NCBI RefSeq assembly: GCF_047495875.1
Contig: NC_092474.1
Location: 7,705,001 to 7,769,000, forward strand
Direction: 5' to 3'
Length of the DNA: 64,000 bases
From: Pithys albifrons albifrons
Lineage: Eukaryota; Chordata; Aves; Passeriformes; Thamnophilidae
In this document: positions 10,690 through 23,112 of the stretch, piece by piece
Layout: each line of letters starts with the position of its first letter
How positions within the stretch are numbered: position 1 is the stretch's first letter
Notes under the pieces: model-generated
What the model saw: only the letters and a program-made list of their open reading frames with translations
Database searches by the model: none
Told to the model about the DNA's origin: nothing
Made by a program: the position numbers and the translations under genes

Positions 10690-12350
10690 GCAGGTTTCCT
10701 CCAGGTTTTCTCGTTCCACTGTGCTCCCTGCTGCAGGGGTAGTGGGGGATGTTCCCAGGCGGGGGAGGAGTGTGGGGGACAGGAGGGTGATCTGGGCAGG
10801 GCTCTGGGGCTCTGCTGTGCCCTGACCCAGAGTGGCACTGCCAGGCAGGACCCACCCAGCACTGGGGCTCTGCCTTCCCTGTGCCACAGGGACCAGAACT
10901 GCTGAAATCAGCAGCTGGAGCCAGTCCCAGTCTGCTGGAAGTAAGCACAGATTTCACATCCATCTGTGAGCACGGGAGTGCCCATTCCCTCCTTTCCAAG
11001 TTCCTCCTTTGCCAGCTCCATCAGGGGCTTTGCAGTGGCCTCACTACACCCCATGGGATAACCTCAGGGATGTCTGGAATGTGCCTTACCCCAACTTCCA
11101 CACGGGAATCACCCCTTCACTTGCACCAACTTGCAAACACTCACGGTGATCCCTTAAGCTCTGGGATCCAGAGACCCCATCCCTGCCTCTCCTCAGCCAT
11201 GGGCAGCAGGAGTAGCTGCTCCCGTGGGAATGCTGCCCCACACGGCCATGGTGGGTGCAGCAGGAGGCACAGCCCCCTCGCTCCTGCACTTTGCTGCTTT
11301 GAGAGCACACCTGGAGCCCCCTGAGGCCCGTGGGACGCGTTCTCCCCACGGCTGAGCCGCTCCTGTCCAGCCACCCCACGGCTCCAGGGTGGGGATGTGC
11401 GGCGGAGCAGCCACTGCTGCTGAAGGATTAGCCTGGTAATTTGGCTAATTTTTCTCGAGCTTCATTTTTCACATTATGAGCTTTGCAGAAAGACTAACGA
11501 GCCTGGATTTGCCTCTAATAGCCAGCACAGGAGCAGGGAGGGGGAACTGTGCTCTGTCCTGGAGGATGGATAGAGGACCTGGGAGCACACCAGGCACCCT
11601 GGCTGGGCCCTTGGGAGCTGGGGGTCACTGCTGTTTCATGACAGCAAAAAAGGAAATGCTGTGTAGAAAAATACCTTTCAAAAGTCTTCCTTTTCCTTCA
11701 CAGCCAGCGCACGGGGCAGCATCGCCCCTGGGGTGTCTCCTACCCCCCCCAGGGCTCCTGTGCCCCCCACATCTCCCCTGACCCAGGACCCCTCAGCTCC
11801 CTGCCCGGCCCCTGCCAGGCACAGATGGTATTATTATTGTTTGTTTTCACTCCGTGTCAGCAGTGGCTTCTTTCTGCTCCGGTGGATAGATGCTGAGGAG
11901 GCAGTGACATTACTGGAGACCATGGAGAGAGCAGAAAGAGGGTCAGGCAGAGAGAGGAAATGTCAGCGCGCAGCCACGGGGGGCTGGGGGGCTGCTGGGC
12001 ACCCCTGGGGCTCCCTGGCACTCCTGGGTGGGGGAGTGGGGCTGGGGGGCCTCCGGGAGGCTGGAAGGGCTCAGCGCAGTGTCCTGGGCTCTGCACAGGG
12101 AGCCTGGAGGGCTTGTGGTGTCTGGGGGTCCCCCTAGGGCTGGGGGTGCCCCAGGCTGAGTTGGGACTTCCCCAGAGCCATTTCAAAGGCGATTTGTAGT
12201 TCCCATCCCCTCTGCAGGTGGGCTCTGCACCCTCTGCATCCCCTCCCTGGGGATTTCGGGGCTCCCCCGTTCCCAGGGCTCAGCAGCAGCCCCAGGGCCT
12301 GGGGGAGCCTGTCCCCCCGTCCCTCCCAGCCCTCTCCCCTCCCTGCACGC
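10690..12350. other. GC-rich intergenic DNA, no gene recognised
   Basis: Only composition features are visible: G-rich tracts at 11960-12180, C-rich tracts at 11735-11820, and a small AT-rich patch at 11430-11530. Overlapping open frames on both strands have no family signature. Confidence 0.6.
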
Positions 12351-12354
12351 TGAA

Positions 12355-12990
12355 GGGTTTGAAAGTTAAGTATTACCGTCTGCTTTGTTGTTGCCTAACT
12401 ACGACAGACAAATTGAGAACTAGTTGTCAAAATGTCAGTGCACAACAAATCAACATTCAAAATGAGTCTCAGCGCTATGTGGTGTATAATTAAAAAAAAA
12501 TCCTTTTTAGAAATTTCAGCAAGCGTTGGCTCTGCTTTATATTTGTCTGTGTGATTAATAAAGGCAGCTAATTTTCAGACTTTAAAAACAGCTAGAAAAT
12601 AGCTCCTAATTACATATTAGGTTCCAAGCGGCCCCCGCTGAGCAAGCCTGGTATTGGTGGGCCAGAGAATTTGGCAGGGGCTTAATTACATTCTGAGCAT
12701 CATCTAATTTTAGTTAAATGTAATGTAATCAGCAGCAGATGTCTGAAATAAAATATGAATTATGAATATGATGAAATTTCATTCTTGAATAAAAAAGTAA
12801 TTTGCTATTTAGTTCATTAAAGTCGCAGAGGTTTATTAGGGAGCAGGTACACGGTGCGGCTGGTTCTATTAAAATGATATTTCAGAGGGAGCAGGAAATT
12901 GCATTAAAGGTGCTAAAATATTCCACCAGGACGATGCGCCGGGTGGGAATTAATGTTTACAAAAATAATGGAGCCCCTGTGCTGGCACCA
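12355..12990. other. AT-rich enhancer-like block
   Basis: About 640 bases with many TAATTA/ATTAAA cores (12486, 12617, 12683), a GTTGTTGCC/GACAGACAAATTG segment and little repeat content. The sharp change from flanking 65% GC-like sequence suggests selective constraint. Candidate conserved non-coding element. Confidence 0.4.
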
Positions 12991-13110
12991 GCTCTGGAGA
13001 TTCCGCTGACACAGGTGATGTCCCACACCCTGGGGGGACACTCTCCGGGTGTCCTGGGGTGCAGCTGAGCTCTCCACGCTGCTGAGCTCAAGGGTTTCCC
13101 CTGTTGTTTC

Positions 13111-13355
13111 ACAGAATTCCGTAATCATTTAGGCTGGAAAAGATCTCCAAGATCGAGTCCACCCTGTTCCAAATTTCCACCTTGTCCCCCAGCCCAGAGC
13201 ACTGAATGCTACCTCCTGTTGTTCCTTGGACACCTCCAGGGATGGAGGCTCCACACCTCCCTGGGCAGCCCCTGCCAATTCCTGACCATCCTTTCTGTGA
13301 AGAAATTCCTTCTGATGTCCAACCTGAACCTCTTTTGGCGCAGCTTGAGGCCATG
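13111..13355 (-). mobile_element. CR1 LINE fragment
   Basis: Antisense CR1, same subfamily as the copy at 10.5 kb. It shows 'ctggaaaagatctccaag', 'ttgttccttggacacctcc', 'cttctgatgtccaacctgaa' and 'ggcgcagcttgaggcc'. Confidence 0.82.
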
Positions 13356-13539
13356 GGGCCGAGAGACCTCAGGATGAATGCACAGGGCCATCGGGGTGGG
13401 CTCCATGTCCTCTATTCCAGCTTGGCCAGGCCAGGAAGCACCAATTCCCCCAGGACCCTCACGGGACACCATTGCCTGGACACCTCTCCCTGCAGCCTCC
13501 TCTGCAGCTTCAGCTCTGAAGTTTAAATTGCTTTTCTCT

Positions 13540-14130
13540 ATCCCTCAGTGGCCCACACTGACAGATAAGCATCTCCCGGAGAGGGAGAAGGACGGCATGT
13601 TCATTATTTCCTTGTATTACAGATGCTGTCATTTTAATCCCTCCTGGAGAAAGGCTGTGCCCGGGCTCAGGCTCAGAGTCCTGCCCGCCTCCAACGTGCT
13701 CTCCAAGGAAACACCATGGCCAGTTCATCCTGCACAGCAGGAAATCCCAGGGCACATCCTGCCTGCCCGGTGCCAGTGGCTCCGTCGTGCCTGGCACGGG
13801 TGATGCTCGTGGTGAGCGCCAGTGCCGGCATCGTGGCACAGCCGGCCTGCCACACTCACCAGCATGGGCTCGCCATCCTCCCTCTTCTATTCATCAAGGG
13901 CATGACAGCTAAAATTCATTTGAAGATGAAGAAAGTGCCGGCTAATCCTTTCTGGGAGACAGTGATAGACTGGCGGCTCAGGAAGAATTGCACAGCAGTA
14001 ATGAAATTAGGCTAAAACTGCTGGCGGATAGCAGATAATTGCCCTTGTCTGTCACGAGGAATAACATCTCCCAAATCCAACACAATGATTGTTAAAGTTG
14101 CAGGAATTTATTTTATTTATTTTACGGGCT
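13540..14130. other. Enhancer-like blocks
   Basis: Two sub-blocks, 13545-13650 and 13885-14130, have balanced composition and motif-dense text (for example cagataagc, GATA type; ctgtcattttaat; gctaaaattcatttgaaga). They are separated by ordinary GC-rich sequence. No coding signature is visible. Confidence 0.35.
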
Positions 14131-14139
14131 TGGGGTTGG

Positions 14140-15965
14140 CTTTCCAAAGGTCTTTCCCAGAAAAATAAAGGAGTGGGAATTGCGTGCTCGCCTCCTGCCT
14201 TCCACAGTCGCTTCCATCACCTCGGCCACGGCAGATCAACTCATCGGCCCTGGCGGAGCAGCACATGGAATGTCATCAGGATGAGAAGGGATCCCCAACT
14301 TGGGACCCCTGGGGCTGTTCCCAGTGAGCAGGAGAGGAACCAGCCAGCACCATGTGCTGCTCAGAGCTGGTGGCAGTGCCACTGCTGGTCCAGACCCAGC
14401 TCCTGATGACCTTCTGGTGCTTTCCATGGGGAATCCTTCCTGCAGCACCAGGTTCTGCCTGCGTGGTGCTGGTGTGGGAGCTGCTGCTGGGGCAGCCACA
14501 TGAGCCCTGGCACCTGGTCCATGCTGCCCACCAGCCGTTGGCTCTGTAATGGATGGGGGCGGTGGCCCGGCACGGGTGAGCAACTGCACTGGCTGGTGCC
14601 GCGATGTTTTATGTGCCAGGGCTGGCACGGGTAATTTACTGCACCCAGCAATAACATATTTCACTTCCCGTCTCCCAGATGAAGATTACTTGTGTTTGAA
14701 AGTGCCTGAACACACACTCAATTCTGCTTAAACGCTCACAGGCAGCCGAGCGCGGATCGTCCCAGCGGCGTGGCCGCCTTGGCCCTGTGCTGGGATGGCA
14801 TGGAATGAGGATGGGGACAGGGATGGGGACAGGGTGGACCACAGCCCCTGCTCCCTCTGGAGCTACTCACAGCACTGGGCAAACCCTCCCACAGGATCCA
14901 GTGCAGCGGCTGGAAATATGCAATCCACCTTCCCTGACATTTATCTGGCCGGGCGAGGAGCTCCGTGGCATTTCCGAGAGGGGCTGGGGAAAGGTCAGAG
15001 GGTGGAAAAGGTTGGCAGGGTCAGCGCTCTGACCTCACCCTGTGTCTTCTCCTGAGCCTCCCTGGACAACTGCGGCACAGGCACCACAGTGGGTGGGTCT
15101 TGCTGCCCGTTGCCAGAACTGGTGCTCCAGGAAGTGCCACGTGCCGTCCTGGGATGCCTGAGCCACACCAGAGATGGGGCAGCATGTACAAGTGGGGGTC
15201 ATGTCTGCACCCCCAAGAAATGCCTGTGAGAGGCAGGAGTGGAGGGCAGGAGCTGGGGCTGCAGAGGGTCAGGGGCTCAGAGTGCTGTGGGACCCCTGGC
15301 AGGGCTGGACCCCACCCAGCTCCTTCCCTCGCCCACAGCCTGGCATGGGCTCCAGCTCTGGGCAGAGGCAAGGAGGGGGTGTGCTGGCCCCGTTGAGCCC
15401 CCTGTGAGCCCTGAGCCCCCAGATGTGGCGCTGGACCCAGGGCCGAAGGTGCTCCTGCCGGTGCTGCCAGTGATGAATATGGAGTGTCACTGGCCCATCT
15501 TCATTTGGTGGCAGCCAGCACACGGGGCTGGGCACACAGCCCTGCACCCACAGCCCCCTGGCACAGCTCAGCCCTTCTCAGCACCAGGGTGTGATGCTGG
15601 CATGGCCAGTGCAACCGAAACTGGCCAATGATGCCCATTCCCATTCCCATGGAGAATTCCCAGTCATTTTACAGGCATGGGTCTGCCAGCCTGAGACCCT
15701 GGCAGGGCTGGGAGACCCCCGGTGAAGCCTTTGCCTGTGGCACAACCTCTGTGTGCCCACAGTGCTGCTGGGCTGTGTCCTGGAGGAGGTGGGCATGGAT
15801 TTTGGGACACAGCAAGGCTGGGATCAGGTGGGCTGGCCCAGAGCTCCCCTCAGCTCCCTGTGGTCACCCATGGCCACTGTCATACAGCCATGGTGACCGT
15901 GCCCAGGGGGCCTGTGGTGCCATCCCCATGTCCCAGTGGATTTCGTGATGGAGCCCCTCTGCTGG
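14140..15965. other. GC-rich intergenic DNA, no gene recognised
   Basis: Unique sequence with one tiny tandem repeat (gatggggacagg, two copies near 14810-14833). Open frames exist on both strands but none has a recognisable domain or splice structure. Confidence 0.6.
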
Positions 15966-15969
15966 AGCT

Positions 15970-16165
15970 GGGTAATTTCTGATTAAGGATTACTGTACCA
16001 TCGGCTTCAGTTTGATTGCAGATGTTTTTAATTATATCGTATAAGATCGTATTATGTAATTGCGTTTATCTGATTGAAGCCTTAATTGTAGGATTTCATA
16101 ATGGTTTGACTGGGTAAATACACCGTCGTGTCTGTTGTCCCCCACCGAAAATTAGGTGCTTCATG
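15970..16165. other. AT-rich enhancer-like block
   Basis: About 200 bases containing ttaattatatcgtataagat, tgtaattgcgtttatctgat and taattgtagg. The AT-rich run with CpG retained (atcgta, gcgttt) is unlike decayed repeat DNA and suggests constraint. Confidence 0.4.
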
Positions 16166-16247
16166 TCTTTATTGCATTATCCTGGAGAGGAGCTTAAATT
16201 GGGAAGGAAGGAATTAGGAGGGAAAGAAGAAAGGAAAGGCAACTTTG

Positions 16248-16375
16248 TCATAGAATCGTGGAATCTTGGAATGGTGTGGGTTGGAAGGGACCTTAAGGAT
16301 CAGCTTGTTCTAACTTCTGCTATGGGCAGGCATACCTTCCACTAGACCAGGTTGCTCTTCTGTGGTCAGGGACAC
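16248..16375 (-). mobile_element. CR1 LINE 3' fragment (short)
   Basis: Antisense CR1 terminus: tcatagaatcgtggaatc, then 'gggttggaagggacctta' and 'ccttccactagaccagg'. About 130 bases survive. Confidence 0.85.
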
Positions 16376-16529
16376 CTTCCTTCTCCTCCCAGTTCCAGGG
16401 ATTGTGGTCTCCTTCCCAGCACATCACCAGAGCTCATCCTGAGCGTCCCCTACAGCTGGGCATCCCTTCCAGGGAGTCTACCATGAGCAAGTGAGGGCAG
16501 GCAAAAATTCTTATTTCCATTAATAACCG

Positions 16530-17165
16530 TACACAGCAAAATAATTGGAAAGCTCTCCACCTTAATTTCCTAAAAAAGAGCTGCTGGCAAGGCAGGTGGA
16601 GGGTCCTGAGCCCTGACACACTCCCTGCACCCCCTGCCCTCGGGGGTTCCTGTGTCTCTGGGCAGCTGGAGGGAGGGTTGGGATTTGTGGGAGCCTTTTC
16701 TCGGGCTGTAATCCGCAACATGTGGTTCACACGGAGCCTCCTGGCTAATGGGTTTAGGATTAGGGGAATATGCACAAATCCAGCGGCTCGCTGTCACTCC
16801 GCCTGGCGAGCTAAGGTGATTTCATTAGGATTTAGCTTTAGAGAAAAGTCTCTGTCTCTCTCGCTCCCCCATCACGCTCCCTTTAATATTATTTTTATTC
16901 AATTACATCAGCAATTCATGAAACTTCAAAGGCGTTTCATCAGCGCAACCCGAATGCTGCCGGATCGTGTGCTTGAAAGGGGGGAAGAGAAGGAAAACAT
17001 AAGCTGCTGCTTTAATGGAATTACTGAAAGGGGCTTTTTAATTAAAAACAAAGGTTGGGCTGAGGTCTATCCATAATTCAGTGCCGCTGGATGTAATATC
17101 TGCCGGTGGTTTAATTTTAATAAATGTATGTATTATTAACGGTGGGATCTATATTTTCCAAGCTG
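16530..17165. other. Long enhancer-like block
   Basis: Motif-dense stretch with low repeat content. It includes tttaatattatttttattca, ttcatgaaacttcaaagg, cttgaaagggggg and taataaatgtatg. A 132-codon open frame crosses it (16678-17076) but has no family resemblance; conserved non-coding DNA often stays open by chance. Confidence 0.4.
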
Positions 17166-17169
17166 AGGA

Positions 17170-18890
17170 AGGCCTGGCTGTTCCCTCAGGTCTGGCTGTT
17201 GGTGCCGTGGGGGGCACCAGGGGACACTTGGTGGCCACAGGGCAGGGTATGGGGCCGGGGCTGCTCCTGGTGACCCCCTAGTGCTGCACCGGCCACAGGA
17301 GCTGCCACAGCCCTGAGTTAATCACCAGCAGCACCAGCGTGGGTTGTATAGACAACTCCAGCCTTTCTTTTTGATGATTTCCTCTTAATTAGCCTTTATT
17401 AATGAGATGTGACCTCGTCCAGCACGTGGTTCCTTGCCACCATCTGCCTGTCCCACCCTGGGCAGGACAGGGATGTCCCCAAGGCCAAGGGCAGCCTGGC
17501 GGTGGCTGACGGGACAATGACACACAGTGACCCAGCCCATGGATCCGCTCCCACGGGAGGGTCCCACCCCTGTGCCCCTCCCGTGGGATGGCATCCAACC
17601 CCTCCCCCGTGCCAGCATGGCACTAATAAAAACAAATTAACTTGTATTGATGCTAATTTCCCCACATCCATCCAGCACAGCCTCATTCCGAGGGCGATCC
17701 CAGGAGCCGGGGGTTCGGGCACACTCTAATGAGGAGCAGGCGGCAGTAAAAGTCCTTCTAATAGGATTTATTTACTGTAATTGTGATTCGAGGCACAGTG
17801 CCATGGCCCGGGGAGCCAGCGGGGCCGGAGGAGGGGGCTTTGCCACGGCTGCACATCCTGGAGAATCCAAAGGGAGGGAGCTCCCAGCGGGACCCAGGGA
17901 GTCCCACCCGCCCCAGGGCACGGGGCAGGGCCTGTCCCGGCAGAGCCACCCCTGTCCCTCGCTCCAGCAGGTGTTGGACACCATCCCAGAGAGGCCAACT
18001 GGAACAAGAGCCCACTTGGGCTGGGTTTGCCCCCAAAAGTGGGGTTGTGTAAGGAGGGGAGGGAACAGGGCACTAACGATGGTCTGCTTGACTTCCCTGC
18101 AAGGCTGAACATCGGGATGCAGAAGCTGCTGGCTGAGACCCTTTAAACCTCCCAGCTCCATGGGGGCATTTGTGGGAAGCCCCAGTCCCTCCAGGCACCC
18201 CTATCGTGCCAGTGGGCACCTCACCTGCAATTCCATTCAGGAAGGGATGAGAGTGGAACACTCCAATGCAAAGGAGATAATTAAAAACTTGGATTAGCCA
18301 TTAGAGGTGGCACTGGGCACTGCCAGACCATGGAGGGGAGCCCCCAGCCCATGACCATTCCCACTGGGAACCACCCCAGCACCCCCTGCAGCCTCGTGTG
18401 CTGTGCCTGTGGCTGGGACTGCTCTGAGTCCCTGCAGCCAAAAGGGATGCTCCAGGTGCTGCTTCCCAAGCATCCCACCAGGAGCTGCAGGGCAGGTTAT
18501 GCCACCTGGCACTGCCAGGGACAGGTCATCTGTCACATTCCAGGGTTTCCCACCAGAGCTGTGCCGTGGAATTTGCTCCCACGGCACATCTCCATCCTCC
18601 TGAGCAGAGGCACTTTGGAGGTTTGGGAGCTGAGGGTGCTCCGTGGCCACAGGGATGCTTGGGCAGTGCTGCGGTCGCTGCTCCTGCACATGGTTTGTTC
18701 TCCTGGCACAGGCGGCACTGGCACCCAGATGCCCCTCTCCCAGCTAATCCTGATGCCAGCGGGCACAGCAGCTCTGCCCCACTCCTGCACTCATCCTGGA
18801 CACTCGGAATGTGCCTTCCCTCCTGGGGTACCCAAACCTGCCGGGAGTCCCCGAGGAGGGAGCAAAGCCAGGAGAGCTTTTCTCTGGCTC
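17170..18890. other. GC-rich intergenic DNA with small AT patches
   Basis: Nothing gene-like. AT patches with TAATTA cores are at 17365-17405 and 17625-17790 (acctaataggatttattta-type sequence), and 18275-18310. Confidence 0.55.
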
Positions 18891-18894
18891 ACAC

Positions 18895-19140
18895 TTCATT
18901 ATTGTTGCTAAGGAAACCTCTTCCCAGGATCTCGCCTGGAACACGTCTGCCTCGGCGGGGCCGCACATCCATCTCTCCCAAAGTGCCCTGAGAGCGGAGC
19001 CGGCGCAGACAAAGGCCGGGATGGAGGCGGGAGGCTGTGCCGGGACCACGCTGCGGCTTTGAACCTCCCGGCCGGGAGCGGGGATGCTCCTCTAGGGAAA
19101 GTTGACAAGGATCGTTATGCAAGAAAAATAAATCCAAATA
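18895..19140. promoter_or_regulatory. CpG-rich patch with X-box-like site
   Basis: GTTGCTAAGGAAAC (18904-18917) resembles an RFX X-box, followed by about 180 bases of raised CpG content (gcctcggcggggccgcac, cggagccggcgcagac). Could be a distal regulatory element or a weak promoter. Confidence 0.3.
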
Positions 19141-19144
19141 GCAA

Positions 19145-20545
19145 CTCCCTACCCACCCCCAGCGCCGGCTGGCAGCAGGAACAGGAGTTTGCAGCCGTGG
19201 CCTCTGGCTCATGGCTCCAAGGGCTGGCACAGCAGCAGGGTGTGCGTGGATCACCCCACTCCTGTTCCACCCCATCACTCACTTCTGTCCCCGACTTACA
19301 GAAGGAACTGATGGTCCCGTGTCCCCCCCGTTTCCAGCTAATGCTTCCCACTGTAGTGAGACGTGTTCCCAGCGTTTGGAATGAGCAATTCCCACATTGA
19401 TTTGTAGCTTCCTTTTGATGCTGAGAGAATTTATTCCTCGGGAAAATGGTTTCTGCAGCCATCAGGGATTATTGATGGTGTTGAACTCGCTGGTTGCCCT
19501 CTGGATTGCAGCTGGCCCCTGGCACGCTGCGGTGCCCACAGGATAGTGTGGGGGGACAGGGACACCCCACTTTCAGGGCAATGAAGATGGAGATGTCCTA
19601 GTGTAATGAGTTCTGGGAATTGGGAAAAATATTACTGAGGCTGGAATGGCTGTTGGGTATTAGAGCACAACTTCAGGGGGGAGCCACCGGGAATGCCCTG
19701 CATGGCATTGCCAATCCCTTTTTCTGGGTCCTGGTGGCTTGTGCAACCACTCCAGGGATGCTCCCAGAGACTTGGGAGTGCCTGGCCCCAGCAGGGTCCC
19801 CTCTTCCTCCTGGACTGGGTGGACCCAGCAGAGCACAGGTGCCCACAGCCATGTGCCAGCCCAGTGCCCTGTGTCCTCCAAAGCTCCACACTACGGAGGT
19901 GCCTTTTGTCCCACGCCTGCCAAGCCACTACCTCCACCTCTTCTATTTTCCCCCTGCATTCCTCATTAAAGAAGACTCCAGATTTCCCAGCCTGTCTCCT
20001 GGTTTTATATTGAAAAGGCTAAATGATATGCTGACACCTTAATTACACCCCATTGTCACAATGCAGCGTGGAAGTGGTGTGAGTGATATGAGAAGAAAGG
20101 GCTGTGGCGTGCGTGGCAGATCCTTTGATTCGTGGTGGCAGGTTGGGAACGACACAAACGGGGGCTCTCAGCGGCGTCACCCCCACGTGGCACCCAGGCC
20201 CTGCCAGTCCCAGTGCCACTGTGCCAGGGCATGGGTGGCCTGGGGGACAGGGCGGTGACACTGGTGTGGGACCCATCCAAGGCTGAGTGGTGTGGCCAAG
20301 GCCAGACACGTGGGTGGCCCCAGAGCTCTCAGCCACCCTGTCCCTGCTCTGTCCCCACCCTGGCCGAGGGCACGGGAGGCCGCAGCCGCGGAGCACCGAG
20401 GCTCCCTCCTTGGCAGAGACCTCAGCCAGGCAGAAATGTGCCAATTAAGCACTGGCTGCTGATTAGTGGGGGCTGGGGAATTCACTGTGCTGGCAGAGTG
20501 TCACCCTCCCCTGCACGCTGTGTTTGGAAAATCAGTGTCACCTGC
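19145..20545. other. Intergenic DNA, no gene recognised
   Basis: Unique, moderately GC-rich sequence. Small AT-rich patches at 19395-19470 and 19960-20060. No repeat or coding signature. Confidence 0.55.
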
Positions 20546-20550
20546 ACAGC

Positions 20551-20739
20551 GGCGGCGCTGGCACATGGCCACCCATCCCCGGCGCTGGCACATGGCCACC
20601 CATCCCTGGCACTGGCATGACCACCCATCCCCGGCACTGGCACAGCCACCCATCCCCGGCACTGGCACAGCCACTCATCCCCAGCACTGGCACGGCCACC
20701 CATCCCTGGAACTGGCATGGCCACCCATCCCCAGTGCCA
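20551..20739. repeat. Minisatellite, 25-27 base unit, about 7 copies
   Basis: Tandem copies of a unit like cacccatccccggcactggc + acagc, with small differences (catggc, catgac, cacggc). The copies are direct, adjacent and without spacers. Confidence 0.9.
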
Positions 20740-20744
20740 GCTCC

Positions 20745-21940
20745 CTCCATTGCCAGGGGAATGGCAGGCACTGATGGTGACACCAGTGGTGGTGGCACAC
20801 TGTGCCCAGCTAAAAATACTCTCCTTCTACAAGTTTGGGGCTGTTTAACTGTCTCCAGTGCCTGTTGTCACAGCTGTCATAGGGTTGGTGGCTCACTCGC
20901 CCCTCACAGACTTGACTTTCCCTTTTTGGTAGCTGAGTGTGTTGCCCAGGGGGATATTGGGGCAAGGTACAAGCAGTGTGGGACCCCCCAACTCTGTGGG
21001 ACCCTGCAGGAGCAACCCCCTGCCATGGGTGCTGTGGCTGCACCTGGTGGTAGGGTGCAGGTGACACCCCTGTCCCCCAGGAGCCCCCACTGTCCCCCTT
21101 CCCTGCCATGGCTGGCGGGGATGGGCATAGCCGAGGTCAGGGTTGTGCTTCCCCCTTCTCCTCCTCACACTTGCAAGGAAGTGGCAGCAGTGGTGGCACT
21201 TGGGCAGCACTGGTGGCACGTGGCCTGTCCCCTGGCCTGTCCCGCATCCGATGAGGCTGGGAAAGAGGAGAGGGAAGAGCCAGGCAATGTTTTCCATTAA
21301 CAAAATGTTACCTTTTAAAGTGACACGATGTGGGAACAGACATCAAAGAGGCAGACGAATCGCCGAGGAGAGGCACTTCTCCATAAGCATTCAGCAAATG
21401 CATTTGTTTTGGAAAACGCTGTCTCGGGGGAGCGCAGGCGGGAGCGGGAGCGTGTTCAAACAACTGGAAAAGCCTTTGTGGGATGCGCGGCGGAGCCTAA
21501 ACGCGGAGCTGCTCCTGCTGCCCGGCAGTGGCACCGGGGACCCCGGGCACGCAGGGCTGGAGCCTTCCCCGAGGGCCCCGTGTGCCAGCTCCCTGTCCCT
21601 GCTCTGTGCCCCATGTCCCAGCTCCAGCTCCTTGTCCTGTGTCCCAGTCCCATGTCCCAACTCTGTGTCGCAGCTCCATGGCCCTGCCCTGTGCCTCTTC
21701 CTTGTGTGTTTTCCCTGTGTCCCTGCCCCATGTCTCTGCTCTGTGTCCCAAGCCCTGCAGACATTGGTGACTCAAGCCAATTATTGCGGAGCAAAGGAGA
21801 GATTTGTGTCCCAGCTCCATGTGCCATCCTGGACAATGCCATGCCGCGCCATGTCGCGGGCACCCGGACATTCCAGGGCAGTGGGTGCAGACGGGGAGAG
21901 CTTCAGGTGGAGACAGACCCGAGCCGGCACCGCTGGGAAG
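20745..21940. other. Intergenic DNA with pyrimidine-rich low complexity
   Basis: 21575-21765 is a degenerate run of 'ctgtgtcccagctcc'-like phrases. The rest is unique sequence; 21285-21420 is a more AT-rich, motif-dense patch. No gene recognised. Confidence 0.55.
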
Positions 21941-21944
21941 TGAT

Positions 21945-22130
21945 CCAGTAGCCAATTTACATGCAAATGTCCTTATTAATCAAGGACAACAGGAGGAATG
22001 AGCAGAAAACCCCCAACACAAGGGCAGAGGCTTTTTCACCGGATGCTTTTCAAAGTTGCTAATGAGGCATCAGCAGCTCTTTTCAGCGCCAGATTATTTG
22101 CTGTCTGGATTCCCCAACGATCCGTCTCCT
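21945..22130. other. Enhancer-like block with octamer and SOX-type sites
   Basis: Perfect octamer ATGCAAAT at 21961-21968, then attaatcaaggacaacagg, which combines a homeodomain core with a GGACAACA SOX-like site, and gttgctaatgagg. Adjacent to the CpG patch at 22.4 kb. Confidence 0.4.
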
Positions 22131-22429
22131 CCACTCCCAGCATGGCCCAGCCTGTCCCCAGCCTGTCCCCAGCCCAGCCCGGCTGCAATGGCAGCGACCG
22201 AAGGAAAACCGGGGCAGGCAGAAAACGCCACCGGGTGCCGTGAGAAGGGGAAAGCCCCGGTGGGCAGTGCCCAGTCAGGCCGTGCTGCTGCTCCCTGGCC
22301 CCAGGCAGTGTCCCCAGCTGTCCCCGTGTCTCCATCACTCCTGCGACATCCTTTCATCTTCTCCCGTCGGCAGGAGGGCCTGGAAACCCTCCTGGCACGG
22401 CTGAGCCTCTCGGGAAGGTGCTGTCTCCG

Positions 22430-22710
22430 CCTGTGCCGTGTCCCCGTGTGCCATCCTGCCCACCCGTGCGGGCCGTGCCCACCCCATTGCCGGGGCTCTT
22501 CCCGGCAGTCCCGACCCGCTCCCGCCGCGTTTGTTCCTGCGCGGGGCTTTGTCTGTACCCTTAATCTGATTTCGTGCACTTCAGGCGTAGGAGCCTTGGC
22601 GAGGAGGGGGAGAGGGAGCCGGGGCGGCTCCAGGGGGGTCTCGGAGGCGCCGCAGCAGCGCCCGCGGTGGGGGGGGGGGGGAAACCTCGGTGGGGGCTTT
22701 GGGGGCACCC
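22430..22710. promoter_or_regulatory. Small CpG island
   Basis: Dense CpG (gacccgctcccgccgcgttt, tcggaggcgccgcagcagcg, cccgcggtgg) in DNA where CpG is otherwise uncommon, ending in a run of 13 G (22669-22681). No exon could be defined. Possible promoter of an unannotated RNA, or a distal element. Confidence 0.4.
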
Positions 22711-23031
22711 TCGGGGCTGTTTGCCCACTCTGGTTGTGTTTCCTGGTTTCCATCCTGAGAGGGAAGGGCTGTAGAGGGACTGGGAAACTGGGGCATGAAC
22801 TGGGCTCACAGGGCACCCACAACCCCCCCAGCCATCCCTGCGGTCCCACAGCCCACTCATGTGCCAGTGAGGGACCCCAAGCAGCACATTCCCAGGGGTG
22901 ACCGTGTGCCCGGCCCTGCTCCCAGACCTGGGGTGGGATCTGCCAGCTGTAATCACAAGAAGGATGTTGGTACCAGGCACAGTCCTGACATGAATCCCTT
23001 CATCTCCAAGGATCGAGGGACTGGCCACACT

Positions 23032-23112
23032 CAGAGCAGTGGGATCCTCAGGGATACCCAGAGCAGTGGGATCCTCAGGAATGCCCAGAGCACTGGGATG
23101 CTCAGAGACATG
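23032..23112. repeat. Minisatellite, 27-base unit, 3 copies
   Basis: Three direct copies of cagagcagtgggatcctcag + ggatacc, diverging slightly in the third copy. Confidence 0.9.

Noticed and set aside
22056..22901. 281-codon plus-strand frame over the 22.5 kb CpG patch
   Set aside because: It crosses an octamer/SOX-type block, a CpG patch and a G-run with changing composition, and has no recognised domain.
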